From Candidatus Altimarinota bacterium (GTDB lineage: Bacteria; Patescibacteriota; Gracilibacteria; BD1-5; UBA6164), in contig JAQTXG010000017.1 in assembly GCA_028688895.1 (NCBI GenBank), forward strand, positions 1-33,442: a stretch of DNA of 33,442 nucleotides, written 5' to 3'. This document shows, piece by piece, positions 1 to 9,568 of the stretch. Made by a program: the position numbers and the translations under genes. Every line of letters starts with the position of its first letter. The first letter of the stretch is position 1. The notes below the pieces were generated by a model. That model was not told where the DNA came from, searched no databases, and saw nothing but the letters and a program-made list of their open reading frames with translations.

Positions 1-2
1 CA

Positions 3-1358
3 GCTGATATAATCATTACTCAGCATTTAGATAGACTTACTAGAAATGCTGTTGATGAATGAACTTTAAAGTGGTATGCACAATGCTGAAAAATTAAACA
101 AATTCACTGTAAAGAGTGAATTTTTACTTGAGATCAAGTTTTAATGCTTTCAATTCATTTTTGATTTTCAAATCAATATATTGTTGATCTTAGAAAAAAA
201 GTAATGGAATGAATTGAAACAAAAATTAAATGATGATGAATTGTTTGACCTGTACCTTTATGATATGTAAATAATAGAATTACAAGATGAGCTGATGTAG
301 ATGATTGAAATATGCACTATATTCAAAGAATTTTTGAATTAAGGTCTGATAATGTACCTTTAAGAAAAATTGTAGATACTTTATTCGAAGAAGGTTTCAG
401 AACTAGGAAATGATGAAAAGTTACAAAAACAGTAATGGAAAGAATGGTTAAAAATCCTTTTTATTATTGAGTTATAGAATATGCTGGAGAATTATATGAA
501 TGAAAACATCAAGCTTTAATATCTAGAGAAATATGGGAAAAAGTTAACAAAATATCAAGAGGGGTTACTTACATATACGATAGGGACTTATCTCCTCTTA
601 AATGAAAAGTTTTTCATAAAGAAAGTGGTAAAAAATTAACAGTATCACTATGTAAGAAAAAGTATGTTTATTTTCATTTACATTGAGATCTAAAACAAAA
701 CTTGTGGTATAATCAAAAAGAAATAGTAAAGGTGTTTGATGAAAATTTACACCTATATCGTATTCCTGATGAATATAAACAAGAAGTTAAAGAATGAATT
801 AAAGAGTATCATTTAGAGGAAATTGAAAAAACTCAAAAAACAAGACTTGGTTTAGAAAAAAGATCAAAAAAATTACAAAATGAAAAGACCTCATTAATTA
901 AAATGAGATCTATGGGGGAGATAAGCAGTGAAGAATTAAATGATTCTAAAAATTCTATTGTTAATGAATTAATAGATATAAATGAAGAATTAAACAAATT
1001 AGATCAAAAAGATGATGTTCTTTTAACTAATTTAGACAATACCGTCGAACTTCTGGTTGAGCTCTATGACAAGCGGAAAAGCTACAGTTATGAGAAGAAG
1101 TTGAGAGTTATCAATTTTATGGTCGTCGAACTCGTAATTGACAACAACAAAAGGCTTTGAATAGTGGAAAACCAACTCTTCAAAGCCCTTCGTAAGCTTA
1201 ATGTTCATAAATGGTGGGACATCCAGGGCTCGAACCAGAGGACCTTTCCCGCTTTAGCGGGACTGCTCAATCACAAAAAAACTGGCCAAGAGTGCAATCT
1301 AAGCCAGTTTTTTTTACTTTATTTTAATATGGCCGTGCCATTTGTAACTTTAGTGTAA
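3..1358 (+). CDS. Large serine recombinase (site-specific integrase), 5' end outside the window
   Basis: About 451 codons are visible when TGA is read as Gly; the N-terminal catalytic serine lies before the window. The opening residues hold the resolvase motif HLDRLTRN, followed by the long helix region and a G-x-VGPVPLGY turn. Next comes a typical Recombinase domain (IQRIFELRSDNVPLRKIVDTL, then NPFYYGVIEYAGELYEGKH). A zinc-ribbon-poor region and a long coiled coil (KTQKTRLGLEKRSKKLQNEK) follow. The family cuts and rejoins DNA at att sites. The C-terminus (HKWWDIQGSNQ) is encoded by the 3' end of a tRNA-like sequence read on the opposite strand, so gene and attachment site overlap. The final ~40 codons run through a terminator hairpin to TAA and may not be under selection. 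If TGA at 1158 were a stop the protein would end there, but KALRKLNVHKWW after it looks like the usual family tail. Base composition changes near 1035 (see findings). Confidence 0.85.
1212..1268 (-). tRNA. tRNA 3'-half fragment, copy 1 (attachment-site remnant)
   Basis: On the minus strand this reads from GAGCAG (3' side of a D stem) through an anticodon arm, T arm and acceptor 3' strand ATGTCCC to an encoded CCA. It lacks the 5' acceptor strand and most of the D arm. The anticodon arm is a near-perfect palindrome (CCCGCTAAAGCGGG), so a normal seven-base loop cannot form. The T arm and acceptor end match the intact tRNA-Lys at 1510-1585 closely. It is best read as a tRNA remnant left by integration; it overlaps the recombinase 3' end. 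Confidence 0.7.
1275..1315. terminator. Bidirectional terminator hairpin in 149-bp unit 1
   Basis: AAAAAACTGGC pairs with GCCAGTTTTTT across a ~16-base loop, with an A tract before and a T tract after. It could end transcription from either side. On the minus strand it lies downstream of the tRNA-Lys gene region. It falls inside the reading frame of the recombinase tail. Confidence 0.7.
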
Positions 1359-1360
1359 AA

Positions 1361-1417
1361 TGGTGGGACATCCGGGGCTCGAACTAGAGGACCTTTCCCG
1401 CTTTAGCGGGACTGCTC
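1361..1417 (-). tRNA. tRNA 3'-half fragment, copy 2
   Basis: Nearly identical to the fragment 149 bases to the left: D-stem 3' strand, palindromic anticodon arm, T arm, acceptor 3' strand and encoded CCA. Here the T-arm side reads CATCCGGGGCTCGAAC, exactly as in the intact tRNA-Lys, while copy 1 has one change. It has no 5' half, so it is not a functional tRNA as it stands. Confidence 0.7.
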
Positions 1418-1423
1418 AATCAC

Positions 1424-1464
1424 AAAAAAACTGGCTCAGAGTGCAATCTAAGCCAGTTTTTTTT
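1424..1464. terminator. Bidirectional terminator hairpin in 149-bp unit 2
   Basis: Same AAAAAACTGGC...GCCAGTTTTTTTT stem as in unit 1, with a slightly different loop. On the minus strand it lies about 45 bases beyond the CCA end of tRNA-Lys and is probably that gene's own terminator. Confidence 0.75.
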
Positions 1465-1509
1465 ACTTTATTTTAATATGGCCGTGCCATTTGTAACTTT
1501 AGTGTAAAA

Positions 1510-1585
1510 TGGTGGGACATCCGGGGCTCGAACCCAGGACCTTCTCCTTAAAAGGGAGCTGCTCTACCTACTGAGCTAATATCCC
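1510..1585 (-). tRNA. tRNA-Lys (anticodon UUU), CCA encoded
   Basis: The minus strand reads GGGATAT (acceptor), GCTC/GAGC D stem, an anticodon arm with loop CTTTTAA (anticodon TTT), T arm CTGGG-TTCGAGC-CCCGG and ATGTCCC, discriminator A and CCA. Acceptor and T stems pair fully, allowing G-U; the outermost anticodon-stem pair is mismatched. The 3' end is the likely attachment core of the neighbouring recombinase. Its 5' end is overlapped by the stop codon of a GIY-YIG gene. Confidence 0.9.
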
Positions 1586-1836
1586 ATAATACTCTTTATA
1601 AAATCAACATTTTCTATATACCTAGTTATATGTCAACTTCTTTTTATTTGCTTCTCAAGAACAATTGCTTCAGTCTTAGTATTTTTTAAAAAATATCATA
1701 CTAAAGTCTTATCTCACATATATTTTGTACTTTTTGTATTTCATCTTTTATGTTCTAATAATCTTCTGTCAAGATTTCATATATATCAAACATAAAATTT
1801 TCAATTACTACATTGTAATATATACACAAAAAACAT
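1576..1836 (-). CDS. GIY-YIG nuclease domain protein (UPF0213/YhbQ type)
   Basis: An 86-codon frame visible only with TGA as Gly. It opens MFFVYILQCSNGKFYVGY, which gives the GIY-YIG core pair (VYI ... YVGY). It continues with NLDRRLLEHKRG, supplying the conserved Arg and His, then NTKSTKY and EAIVLEKQIKRSGHITRY, the ordinary layout of small stand-alone GIY-YIG proteins. The domain folds as a single-strand-nicking nuclease; the cellular role of this small family is poorly known. The gene lies between a detached tRNA 5' half and intact tRNA-Lys, all on the minus strand. Its TAG stop falls inside the tRNA-Lys 5' end, so the two overlap by ten bases. An original stop may have been lost. Location and family fit a mobile-element-associated gene, but homing activity is only inference. 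Confidence 0.8.
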
Positions 1837-1856
1837 ACTTAATATTTATATAGACA

Positions 1857-1906
1857 GGTCATTTCCAGCTTAAGCTGGACTGCTCTACCTACTGAGCTAA
1901 TATCCC
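1857..1906 (-). tRNA. Detached tRNA 5'-half fragment
   Basis: The minus strand reads GGGATAT, TA, GCTCAGTAGGTAGAGC, identical to the acceptor 5' strand and D arm of tRNA-Lys. It then has an anticodon arm that is a palindrome (TCCAGCTTAAGCTGGA) and stops before any T arm. The anticodon arm resembles those of the two 3' halves rather than tRNA-Lys. It is the 5' counterpart of those fragments, separated from them by the GIY-YIG gene and tRNA-Lys. Confidence 0.7.
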
Positions 1907-2025
1907 ATTTTCTCTAAAGCTTGTGTATTGTATAAAAAAAATAGATTATTGCAAATTTTTTTTCAATTTTTTTAAAAAATAAAAAAATATTATGAAATTC
2001 AAAGAAAAAAATATGTAAGATAATA

Positions 2026-2901
2026 TTATATTTTCCTCTTTGCTCTCAAACATTCTCCATCATATTCTACTATATTTGTAACATCACTTCAACTAACTAC
2101 AAACAAATCTGCTCATATATCAAAATCAAATTGCCCATACACTTTCAATCAATTATTTATCTTTTCCAATACTTCATCATCCAAACTTATAAATGATTTA
2201 TTTTTAAATAAATCTCTGACATCCAAAAATCTATCAACATCAAACAAATCCAAACTTTGTCATAGTGAAATATCCAAAGCACCTATTTTTGTTCTTCTCA
2301 ATTGTGTTACATATCATCATGTACCAAATATTTCTCACAAATCATAAGCTATACTTCTGATATATGTTCCAGCACTTACCAAAGCTCTAAATCTAGCACT
2401 AGGATAATTAAAATCAAGTAATTCTATTTCTTTTATAGTTACTTCCCTACTTTTCATTTCAAAATCTTCTCACGACCTTATTTTATCAAGTGCTTTTTTT
2501 CATCACATCTTCAATGCCGAATATTTCGGTGGTATTTGATTAATTGTTCATGTAAACTTTTGATTCAATACTTCAATTATTTTTTCACTAGTAATAAACT
2601 CACTTGCTTTTTTTTGTTCAGATTCTGAGATATATTCTACATCAGTTCACAAATCAAAAGAAGCAGATACTCAATCAAAATTTACACAAAACTCATACTC
2701 CTTTGTATCTTTTTCGAAATAAGGGATCAATTTAGTATAATTTCAAACAGCAATTAAAAGACCTCCTGTTGCCAGAGGGTCTAGTGTACCTGTATGTCAC
2801 ATTTTTGATGTATTTAGTTTTTTTCTAAGTATTCTAATCACATCAAAACTTGTAATATCAAGAGGTTTATCTATTAAATAAAATTTATTCATTTTTTTCA
2901 T
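2026..2901 (-). CDS. truB: tRNA pseudouridine(55) synthase TruB
   Basis: 291 residues, normal for TruB. The enzyme isomerises U55 in the T loop of tRNAs. The N-terminus has NKFYLIDKPLDITSFDVIRI, and the catalytic motif GHTGTLDPLATGG follows with Asp41 as nucleophile; its first Gly is TGA. Further on are PPKYSALKMGGKKALDKIRSG and the RALVSAGTYIRSIAYDLG segment, both standard for the family. A short C-terminal extension ends DVTNIVEYDGECLRAKRKI. Start chosen at MKKMNKF; the in-frame Met three codons later is also possible. It follows lepB on the same strand with a 64-base gap that contains a G+C-rich palindrome, so the two are probably co-transcribed. Confidence 0.93.
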
Positions 2902-2907
2902 TATTAT

Positions 2908-2944
2908 CCCCCCCTCCTTACGAAGGAAGGGGCTAGGGGGTGGT
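2908..2944. repeat. G+C-rich palindromic intergenic repeat
   Basis: CCCCCCTCCTTACGAAGG pairs with the following AAGGGGCTAGGGGG in nested fashion. It stands out from the A+T-rich surroundings and lies between lepB and truB. A related G+C-rich hairpin lies at 16088-16126. Both look like dispersed intergenic repeats. On the minus strand its GGAGGGGGG run lies just upstream of the truB start and might act as a ribosome binding site. Confidence 0.6.
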
Positions 2945-2965
2945 CTATCAATAGATAGAATTGGC

Positions 2966-3616
2966 TTAATATTCAAAACTACTAGGTGAATCAAAAAATC
3001 TAGGCTCTGTATCTATTCAAAGATTTGGTTGCATAAAAGAAAATGATTTAAAATTGAAATATCATAAATCCAAAAACAATTTACCTGTTATATCATCATA
3101 ATTTATAAAATTGTCTTTTCACTCTATAGCACAACTAGAAAAACACTCTCTTGAGTCTGTAGAATGATTTCTATTATCTCACATCACAAAATATTGATCT
3201 TCTCATAATACATACTGATGCATAGCCTTACTTCAACCGATAAAAGTATATCATTTATTTTCATCATTTAGGTATTTTTCATCCAATTGTACATATTCAG
3301 CTTCTCATGATTTTTTCAAAAACACATTTCAATTTTCTATTTTTAAATTATCACCAGGCACTGCTATAATTCTTTTTAAAAAATATTTTTTTTCATCACT
3401 TACATATGGTTTAAAAACTATTACATCTCATCTACTTGGTTCACTAAATCTGTATGAAAGTCTGTCTACAATTATAAATTCTTTATCATAATATGAACTA
3501 TACATTGACTGTCCATTTATCTGAAATGGCATCGCTATAAAAGTCTTTATAAGCAAAACTACAACAACTATAAAAACTAAATCCTTAAAAAAATCTATTA
3601 TATCATTTTTATCCAT
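2966..3616 (-). CDS. lepB: Signal peptidase I
   Basis: 216 residues. It removes signal peptides from exported proteins at the outer face of the membrane. A short cytoplasmic start (MDKNDIIDFFKDL) is followed by one membrane helix (VFIVVVVLLIKTFIAM). The catalytic serine is in INGQSMY (Ser37) and the general-base lysine in FLKRIIAVPGD (Lys81). The late box VMGDNRNHSTDSRE matches the family's GDNR-SDSR motif. The usual SM-x-P is SMYS here. Glycines in DVIVF-preceding and GDN-type motifs use both TGA and GGx. It is first of a lepB-truB pair, and likely processes the secreted proteins encoded nearby. Confidence 0.92.
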
Positions 3617-3656
3617 TATTATTATTTTTCGTTATATTTATATTAAATTTGGACAC

Positions 3657-3683
3657 ATTATACTCCAATATAAATAATTGCAA
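3657..3683 (-). promoter_or_regulatory. Likely promoter of lepB-truB
   Basis: The minus strand has TTGCAA, a 15-base spacer and a perfect TATAAT, with TATAAT about 40 bases upstream of the lepB start. The spacer is shorter than the usual 17. This is the clearest -10 box in the first part of the window. Confidence 0.5.
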
Positions 3684-3684
3684 T

Positions 3685-3720
3685 AAAAAATACACTCTTT
3701 AAAAAAGAGTATATTTTTTT
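3685..3720. terminator. Terminator after the PKD surface protein gene
   Basis: AAAAAATACACTCTTT pairs with AAAGAGTATATTTTTTT, with one mismatch. On the minus strand it begins about 10 bases after the stop of the PKD gene and ends in a T tract. Confidence 0.7.
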
Positions 3721-3730
3721 AGACATAATT

Positions 3731-6700
3731 TTATTTATTATTAGTATCATCATTATCAGTATCAGTTTTTAACCAATCTGGCACTTTCATTCAATCATCC
3801 CAAAGTTCTGTTGTAGTATCCAAACTAGATTTAGACTCTTCAGATTTATCAATTTTTTCAGTCTTTTCTTGTTCTTTTTCTACTTTTTTGACTACTATTT
3901 CTTTGTTTTTTGAACCACTCTTTTTAGCTTTTGCTTTATGAGTTTTAGTTTCAGATTCATTTTTTTCTTTTTTTGTAGATTCTACTTTATCCTCTACTAT
4001 AATGTCTTCTTTTTTATCAAAAGCAACTACATTTTCAGTTTTAGTTGTTTCTTCTTCAGTATTTTTAGCTACATCTGTAAAACTTCACTTCAACCAATCT
4101 GGTATATTGTCTTGTGATTTATTTTGTTTTGTTTCTTGTTCTTTCTTTTTTTCTTGTTCAAAACTTCATTTTAACCAATCTGGTATATTATCAGTTTCTA
4201 CTTTTGAAATATCTTCTAAATCATCTATTTTTATATCTTCAGAAATTGATTCTTGTTTTATTTCAGTTTCTTGTTTTATTTCAGTTTCTTGTTTTATTTC
4301 AGTTTCTTGTTCAGTTTCAGTTTCTTGTTCATTTTTAGTTTCCTCTTCTTCTGTAAAACTTCATTTCAACCAATCTGGTACTTGTTCAGTCTTTGTTTCT
4401 GCTTTTTCAACTACTTCTTGTTTGATTTCTGGTTTTACCTTTTCTGGAACTGTTTGCACTTTTGTTTCCTCTTCTTCTGTAAAACTTCATTTCAACCAAT
4501 CTGGTACTTGTTCAGTCTTTGTTTCTGCTTTTTCAATTACTTCTTGTTTGATTTCTGGTTTTACCTTTTCTGGAACTGTTTGCACTTTTGTTTCCTCTTC
4601 TTCTGTAAAACTTCATTTCAACCAATCTGGTACTTGTTCAGTTTTTGTTTCTGCTTTTTCAATTACTTCTGGTTTGATTTCTGGTTTTACCTTTTCTGGA
4701 ACTGTTTGTGTTTTTGTTTCCTCTTCTTCTGTAAAACTTCATTTCAACCAATCTGGTACTGTTTCAGTTTTTGTTTCTGCTTTTTCAATTACTTCTGGTT
4801 TGATTTCTGGTTTTACCTTTTCTGGAACTGTTTGCACTTTTGTTTCTACCTTTTTATCTTCATTTAAATCTGATAATATATCAGTAACCAAATCTTGTTT
4901 AGAAGTATTTTTTACTCTTTTTACACCAGAAGTTTTTTCTATTATAAAATCTTGAAATCATATGTTTTTATCTTTATTTACGATTTTATAGTAAATAAAA
5001 TAAACAAATACTATCAATCAAAATCATATAATTATATAAAACAACCACTTCAAAATATTTATAAGCAATCACATAAAATCACTTTTTCAAGTTTCAGGCT
5101 CAGTTACTACTTGATTTACTTCTGTTTCAGGTATATTTGCAACTCAACCATATACAAGAGTTTTTAAAATAGCTTTAAAATCTGTTTTTTCCTTATTTGT
5201 CATTAATGTATCCAAAGCTATTACTTCAAGTATTTGAGTTCAAAGTGCTTTGTTTTCATCTATATTTGTATTATCTCTAATAGCTTCTAGTTTAGCAACC
5301 AAATCTTTATAACAATTTGTAGTCGCTCAAGTTCATGTATTTGAACACACTATAGATACTGGTATTAGATTTTTTAATGCATTGAAAGCAACTGCTTTTT
5401 CACTCTTATCTTCTTGATCATCTACCAATAAAGATTCAAGTAAGTTTGTTATTTCTTCAGCATTTTTTATTCCAGAATCAGTTATATATCAATTAAATTC
5501 CAAAATAACATTAGTTTTTTCTCTATTATCAAACCAATCTTCTTGCAATTTTTGAACATACATCATTCATTTCAATTTGTTTTCTTTTGGTAATGCACTT
5601 ACCAATTCTTTCAATTTTTCTATTTTTACTTTTATAGAATCACTTACTCATTCAAAAACCAAACTATTTAAATCTATTGATGCTTCTTCTATATATTCTT
5701 TTATAATAGTTACATCTTTAGAGTCAACTACTTCACCACTACTATTTTTTATAAACAATCTTATTTTTTGATATTTGTTATCATTCAATTTTACGTTTAT
5801 AGATGTACCAGATGTATATGATTCAGTACCTATATTGTCTTCATCATCATCATTTCCACCATTTAAATCAGAATCATATTCTATATCATTATCTATAGCA
5901 TATTTAGCTATATCTCAATTACTTTCTCACAAATATATAAATACTTGTTGTCCAAATTCTTTTAATACAATTTCTCAATTATTATCTAAATCAGGATAAG
6001 TAAATATTACTAATCAATCTTTTCTAGAACTAATAATATTTTTTAAATTTTTAGTTACTTTTTTATTTATTTCTTTTACTTTTGTTCATTCAGATATTTT
6101 TAAATTTACCAAATGAGAAACTTGATTATCTTTGTATTCATGAGTAAATGTACTTTCGTTGTTTACAACAGTTCCATCTCACAAATTCCAAACTTTTGAA
6201 TCTGCTGATCATTTACTATTATCAAAAAATACAAATTTATTTCAAATAGATATATATCAAAAATCAGGTTTCAATATATTTGACACATCTATAGTTACAC
6301 TTTTAGTATTACTAAATCATTTATATTTTACTTTTACTTTAGCATGTTTTTCTCATGAAGAAACAAAGCTATAAGTAGCAGAGTTCAGTGTAGTTTCTTT
6401 ATCATAAAAACCATCTCAATCAAAATCCCAAGAATATGATACTTTACCAGTCAAATCTTGTCACAAAATATTTTCTACATCTGCTGTAAATGTTACCTCA
6501 TCTCCTATAGCTACAGAAGAATCATCTACTGATAGTTTAATCAAAGGAGTATTTAAATTGTCACCTGTCAAAGTCATAAAATACTTAGAACCAGTGATTT
6601 CTTCAGATGTAATTCTATCTTCGTTGTTATCTTTCATAACAACTACGAAATAATAATTTCATGTCACTTTTGGTAATACAAAACTAGTTGAATTGGATTT

Positions 6701-9001
6701 TGTAGATCTAAAATCTTGTGGTTCAGGATCTACATCAGTATAATAATACCATAAATAAGATTGTATTACACCATCTTTATCTTTAGCTCATAATGCAGTT
6801 AGATTAACTATTACTGGATCCTTTGTATCATCTACTATTTTTACATCTATAGATGACATAGTAGGTTTCACATTTTGTACTATTACATTAGTTTCAGAAC
6901 TATGAGTTTTTCAATTATCATCACTTTTAACAGTTAATTTTATAGGAAAACATCCTAATTCATCAAACTTTTTCGTAAAATCTGAACTGTTAATAAATGA
7001 TTCATTTCAAAGTTTCCATGAATAAGTCAATCAAGTAGTTAATCATGTTATGTTTATACTTTCTTTAGCAGAAAAATTTACATTATCTACTCTATTAACT
7101 ACATAAGCTCAAGCACCTCAACAAGCATTATTATCAAATAAAACATTATTTTTATTTGAATCCATAACAGATATAAATGAAAGTGGACTATCAGATTCTC
7201 AAATATATACATTTTTAGTAAATGTATTTTGATTATCATTTGCATCTATTACTTTCAATTTTACATTGAAAATACCACTTTTAACAAATTTATGAGATAC
7301 ATTTCAGTCTTTTCCTCAAATAGTTACACCATCTCAAAAATCCCATTCATAAAATCTAGCTTCAGGTGAAGCAGAAACAAATTTGATTATATTTAATCTT
7401 TGAGCAACTCTAGGAAATACGAAAAATTCAACTGAAAGTATAGATTTTACATCTACTTTATCATTTTTTGTAGCTTTTATTCAATCTGGATCTTCTACTT
7501 CTAATACAACTGAATGTTCACCAATAGAATCAAAGGTAAAATATCAAGTAGAACCATTGAAATTAGTTTCTTCTAAATCCACTCTATCACCATCGATAAT
7601 CCATGAATATTTCAATTTTCATTCATCTGAAAAATCAGGATCATAACTCTTTGTAGCATCCAAAAATACTCTATTTGGTTTATTTGGAAAAGGTATAGAA
7701 TCAGTAAAATCAGCAATAGGTGATCTACTATTTATATATATTATTTTTGAATCAGTATCACTTTGTCAACTAGGATCAGTTACATTCATTTTTACATTAT
7801 ATTTTCATTTTTCATTAAATATATAAGTAAACAATGTACCAGATTTTCTAAAAATAACTTCATCTTTGTTTAAATCTATTATTTCCCATTCAAAAGATAA
7901 ATCTTTGTTGTTTGTCGTATTTTGTGCAGAAAAAGTAAACTTATCTCACATATAACCTTCATCTATATTTGATTTTATTGTAGCTATAGGATTATGTATA
8001 CTTAGTACAAATTTTCTCTCTACTTTTTTTAACTCATTTGTTTGTAATGTAAGAGTTACATTATAATTTCATTCTCTAGCATAAACTACTCTCTCTACTT
8101 TTGGAGCTCATACATTTTGTCTGATTACACCATTTCAAAAATCCCAAGTTGTACTTGTAAATTTTGCACCAGATGTAGGAGTAGAACTAGTTGCATCAAA
8201 TAACAATCAGTATTTAGCTTCATCAGGAGTAAACTTCAATTCTTCTCTATTTTGTAAATTTAATCAATTTACTTTCAATATAATTGAAGCAATTTTTTCT
8301 TTTACAATTACATCAGCTCTAGATGAAAAAGGTAATACATCAGTATATCAAGCCTCATTTTTATGTGCAGATGATACATCTAAAAATATCGAAAAACTTC
8401 ATTCTTCCCTAAATATATGTGAAATAGATAAACCATTCCCCAAAACTACTCTTCTACCATTTTCATACATCCACCATGTATAGTTATAAGTAGGAATAAC
8501 AGTTCAAGTCGGATCTGCAATAGTTCATCTCAAAGTAACAGTCAAAGGAGCATTTCAAGTACTAGGAAATGCTTGAACGCTTCAAGTTACAGATTGAATA
8601 TTTGTTTTATCCAAAAAATTTTCAATAGCTGTAACTATAGCAGTATAATTTGAAGTATTAGCAGGATACAATACTCATCTCTCTATAGCAGTTTTTAAAT
8701 AATTGTAATAATTTTTATTACTCAAACTGTCAGGTAGATAATTATAACCTTGTTTTGCATAACTCATAATCAAGTTAGCAGATGCTATATCCACTTTTCA
8801 ATCTAACTCATATTTATTTCTCAAAATAAAGAAAGCTTCAGTGATTTTATATCTAAACTCATTAAAAGTCCCTAAATCCACAGGTCTTAATTGTGTATAT
8901 ACAGGGTCAGTACTAGACGTATTTTCAGCATAAGCCAAACTGCTGTTAAAAGCAATAGCTAGACATATAAATAGGAATATTAGCTTTATCTTTTTAAACA
9001 T
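3731..9001 (-). CDS. Giant secreted PKD-domain surface protein with membrane anchor and PDWLKGS-repeat cytoplasmic tail
   Basis: 1756 residues when TGA is Gly. Signal peptide: MFKKIKLIFLFICLAIAFNSSLAYA. An SLH-like or helical N-terminal region follows (TEAFFILRNKYELDGK). Then come many Ig-like/PKD modules; recognisable strands are TTWDFGNGV (~285), YEWDFGDGV (~557), YSWDFDGDG (~860) and KVWNLGDG (~940). A Ca-binding-like loop FTYPDLDNNGEI lies near 1000, and a helical region reaches ~1290. One membrane helix is at ~1309-1335 (NILKWLFYIIIGFGLIVFVY), then a Glu/Lys-rich tail of ~420 residues holding seven PDWLK motifs. Four of these sit in exact 42-residue tandem repeats, and a shorter EIKQET repeat is also present. 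PKD modules mediate adhesion or protein-protein contact on cell surfaces. Start and signal peptide are unambiguous. The frame runs unbroken. Role unknown; adhesin or host-contact protein is inference. Confidence 0.85.
4270..4325 (-). repeat. 18-bp tandem repeats encoding EIKQET
   Basis: The plus strand repeats TTTTATTTCAGTTTCTTG about three times and then degenerates (TTCAGTTTCAGTTTCTTG). On the coding strand this gives EIKQET/TEQETE runs in the tail of the PKD protein. Such short in-frame repeats expand and contract easily. Confidence 0.8.
4350..4855 (-). repeat. Four 126-bp tandem repeats (42 residues) with PDWLKGS
   Basis: The sequence AACCAATCTGG (coding PDWL on the minus strand) recurs at 4368, 4494, 4620 and 4746, exactly 126 bases apart. 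Each unit encodes VPDWLKGSFTEEEETK, then a QTVPEKVKPEIK segment and EVIEKAETKTE. Unit differences are few (QEV/PEV, VEK/IEK). Three further single PDWLK copies lie nearer the C-terminus at about 3771, 4093 and 4171. Confidence 0.95.
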
Positions 9002-9170
9002 AATAGTTGTTTATAAAATAGTTATTTACAAAATAATATCATAAAAAAACAATATATGCAAAAAAGTGAATACCAAAAATACAGAAAACAAATTAAATAG
9101 AATTTTTTTTTGATTTAAAACAAACAATAGTTAAAATAAAATCACATTAAATTTTTCTTAATAATAAATA

Positions 9171-9542
9171 ATGAAAATAACTACTATTGTATATCCAGTA
9201 ATACTCATGATGTTGGTTTGAGTACCAGTAACTAGATACTACGCTAGTACACCAGATATAAACGCATGTGTACTTGACTATGTAGACAATCTAGAAGAAA
9301 GTGATTACAAATGATATATGTACGACATAAACTGAGTAAAACATATAGAACCACTCAATTCTAGTATGAATGAAAGTCTAAAACAATATAGGATTTGAGA
9401 AACTAGTTGATGTCTCATGTCTAGTGATAACTTATTCAATGATATGAACAATACATTTTATTGTACAGTGACATATCTGATTAGAAATGCTCCAGTAAGC
9501 GACAAACTAAAAGAACCTTTATGAATATTAAAGGATGAATAA
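9171..9542 (+). CDS. Small exported or membrane protein of unknown function, with three cysteines
   Basis: 123 residues. It opens MKITTIVYPVILMMLVGVPVTRYYA, a signal peptide or N-terminal anchor. The remainder is hydrophilic and has three Cys (NACVLDY, SGCLMS, FYCTVTYL). I do not recognise a family. It lies 26 bases before the DsbA-like gene on the same strand, so they are probably co-transcribed and the cysteines could be substrates of that enzyme. Start chosen at the only upstream ATG; TGA supplies several glycines (DYKGYMYDINGVK). Confidence 0.75.
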
Positions 9543-9568
9543 ATAATTTAAATAATAACTAATTACAA

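Larger units (their letters stand above)
1212..1509. repeat. Two tandem 149-bp units (1212-1360, 1361-1509)
   Basis: The sequence starting TGGTGGGACATCC recurs at 1212, 1361 and 1510, exactly 149 bases apart. Units 1 and 2 differ at only a few positions. Each holds a tRNA 3' half, a bidirectional terminator and a short spacer with the small palindrome ATGGCCGTGCCAT. The third occurrence is the intact tRNA-Lys, which shares the first ~24 bases and then diverges. The arrangement suits duplication of a tRNA tail plus its terminator through repeated use of the tRNA end as an attachment core. Confidence 0.9.

Noticed and set aside
1164-1358. Separate small plus-strand gene starting MENQLFKALRKL
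   Set aside because: With TGA as Gly it is simply the C-terminus of the serine recombinase, whose last part is read from tRNA-derived sequence.
1212-1509. CRISPR array
   Set aside because: Only two long (149-bp) units, made of tRNA tail plus terminator with no variable spacers; no cas genes seen.
1212-1906. tRNA halves as a functional split or permuted tRNA
   Set aside because: Anticodon arms are palindromes without a usable seven-base loop and a complete tRNA-Lys is present between them; remnants are more likely. Transcription data could reopen this.
4002-4955. Long plus-strand open frames rich in Ser/Phe/Cys opposite the PKD gene tail
   Set aside because: They are antisense shadows of the repeat-rich, Lys/Glu-coding tail; the minus-strand frame has a signal peptide, PKD motifs and a membrane helix and runs unbroken for 1756 codons.
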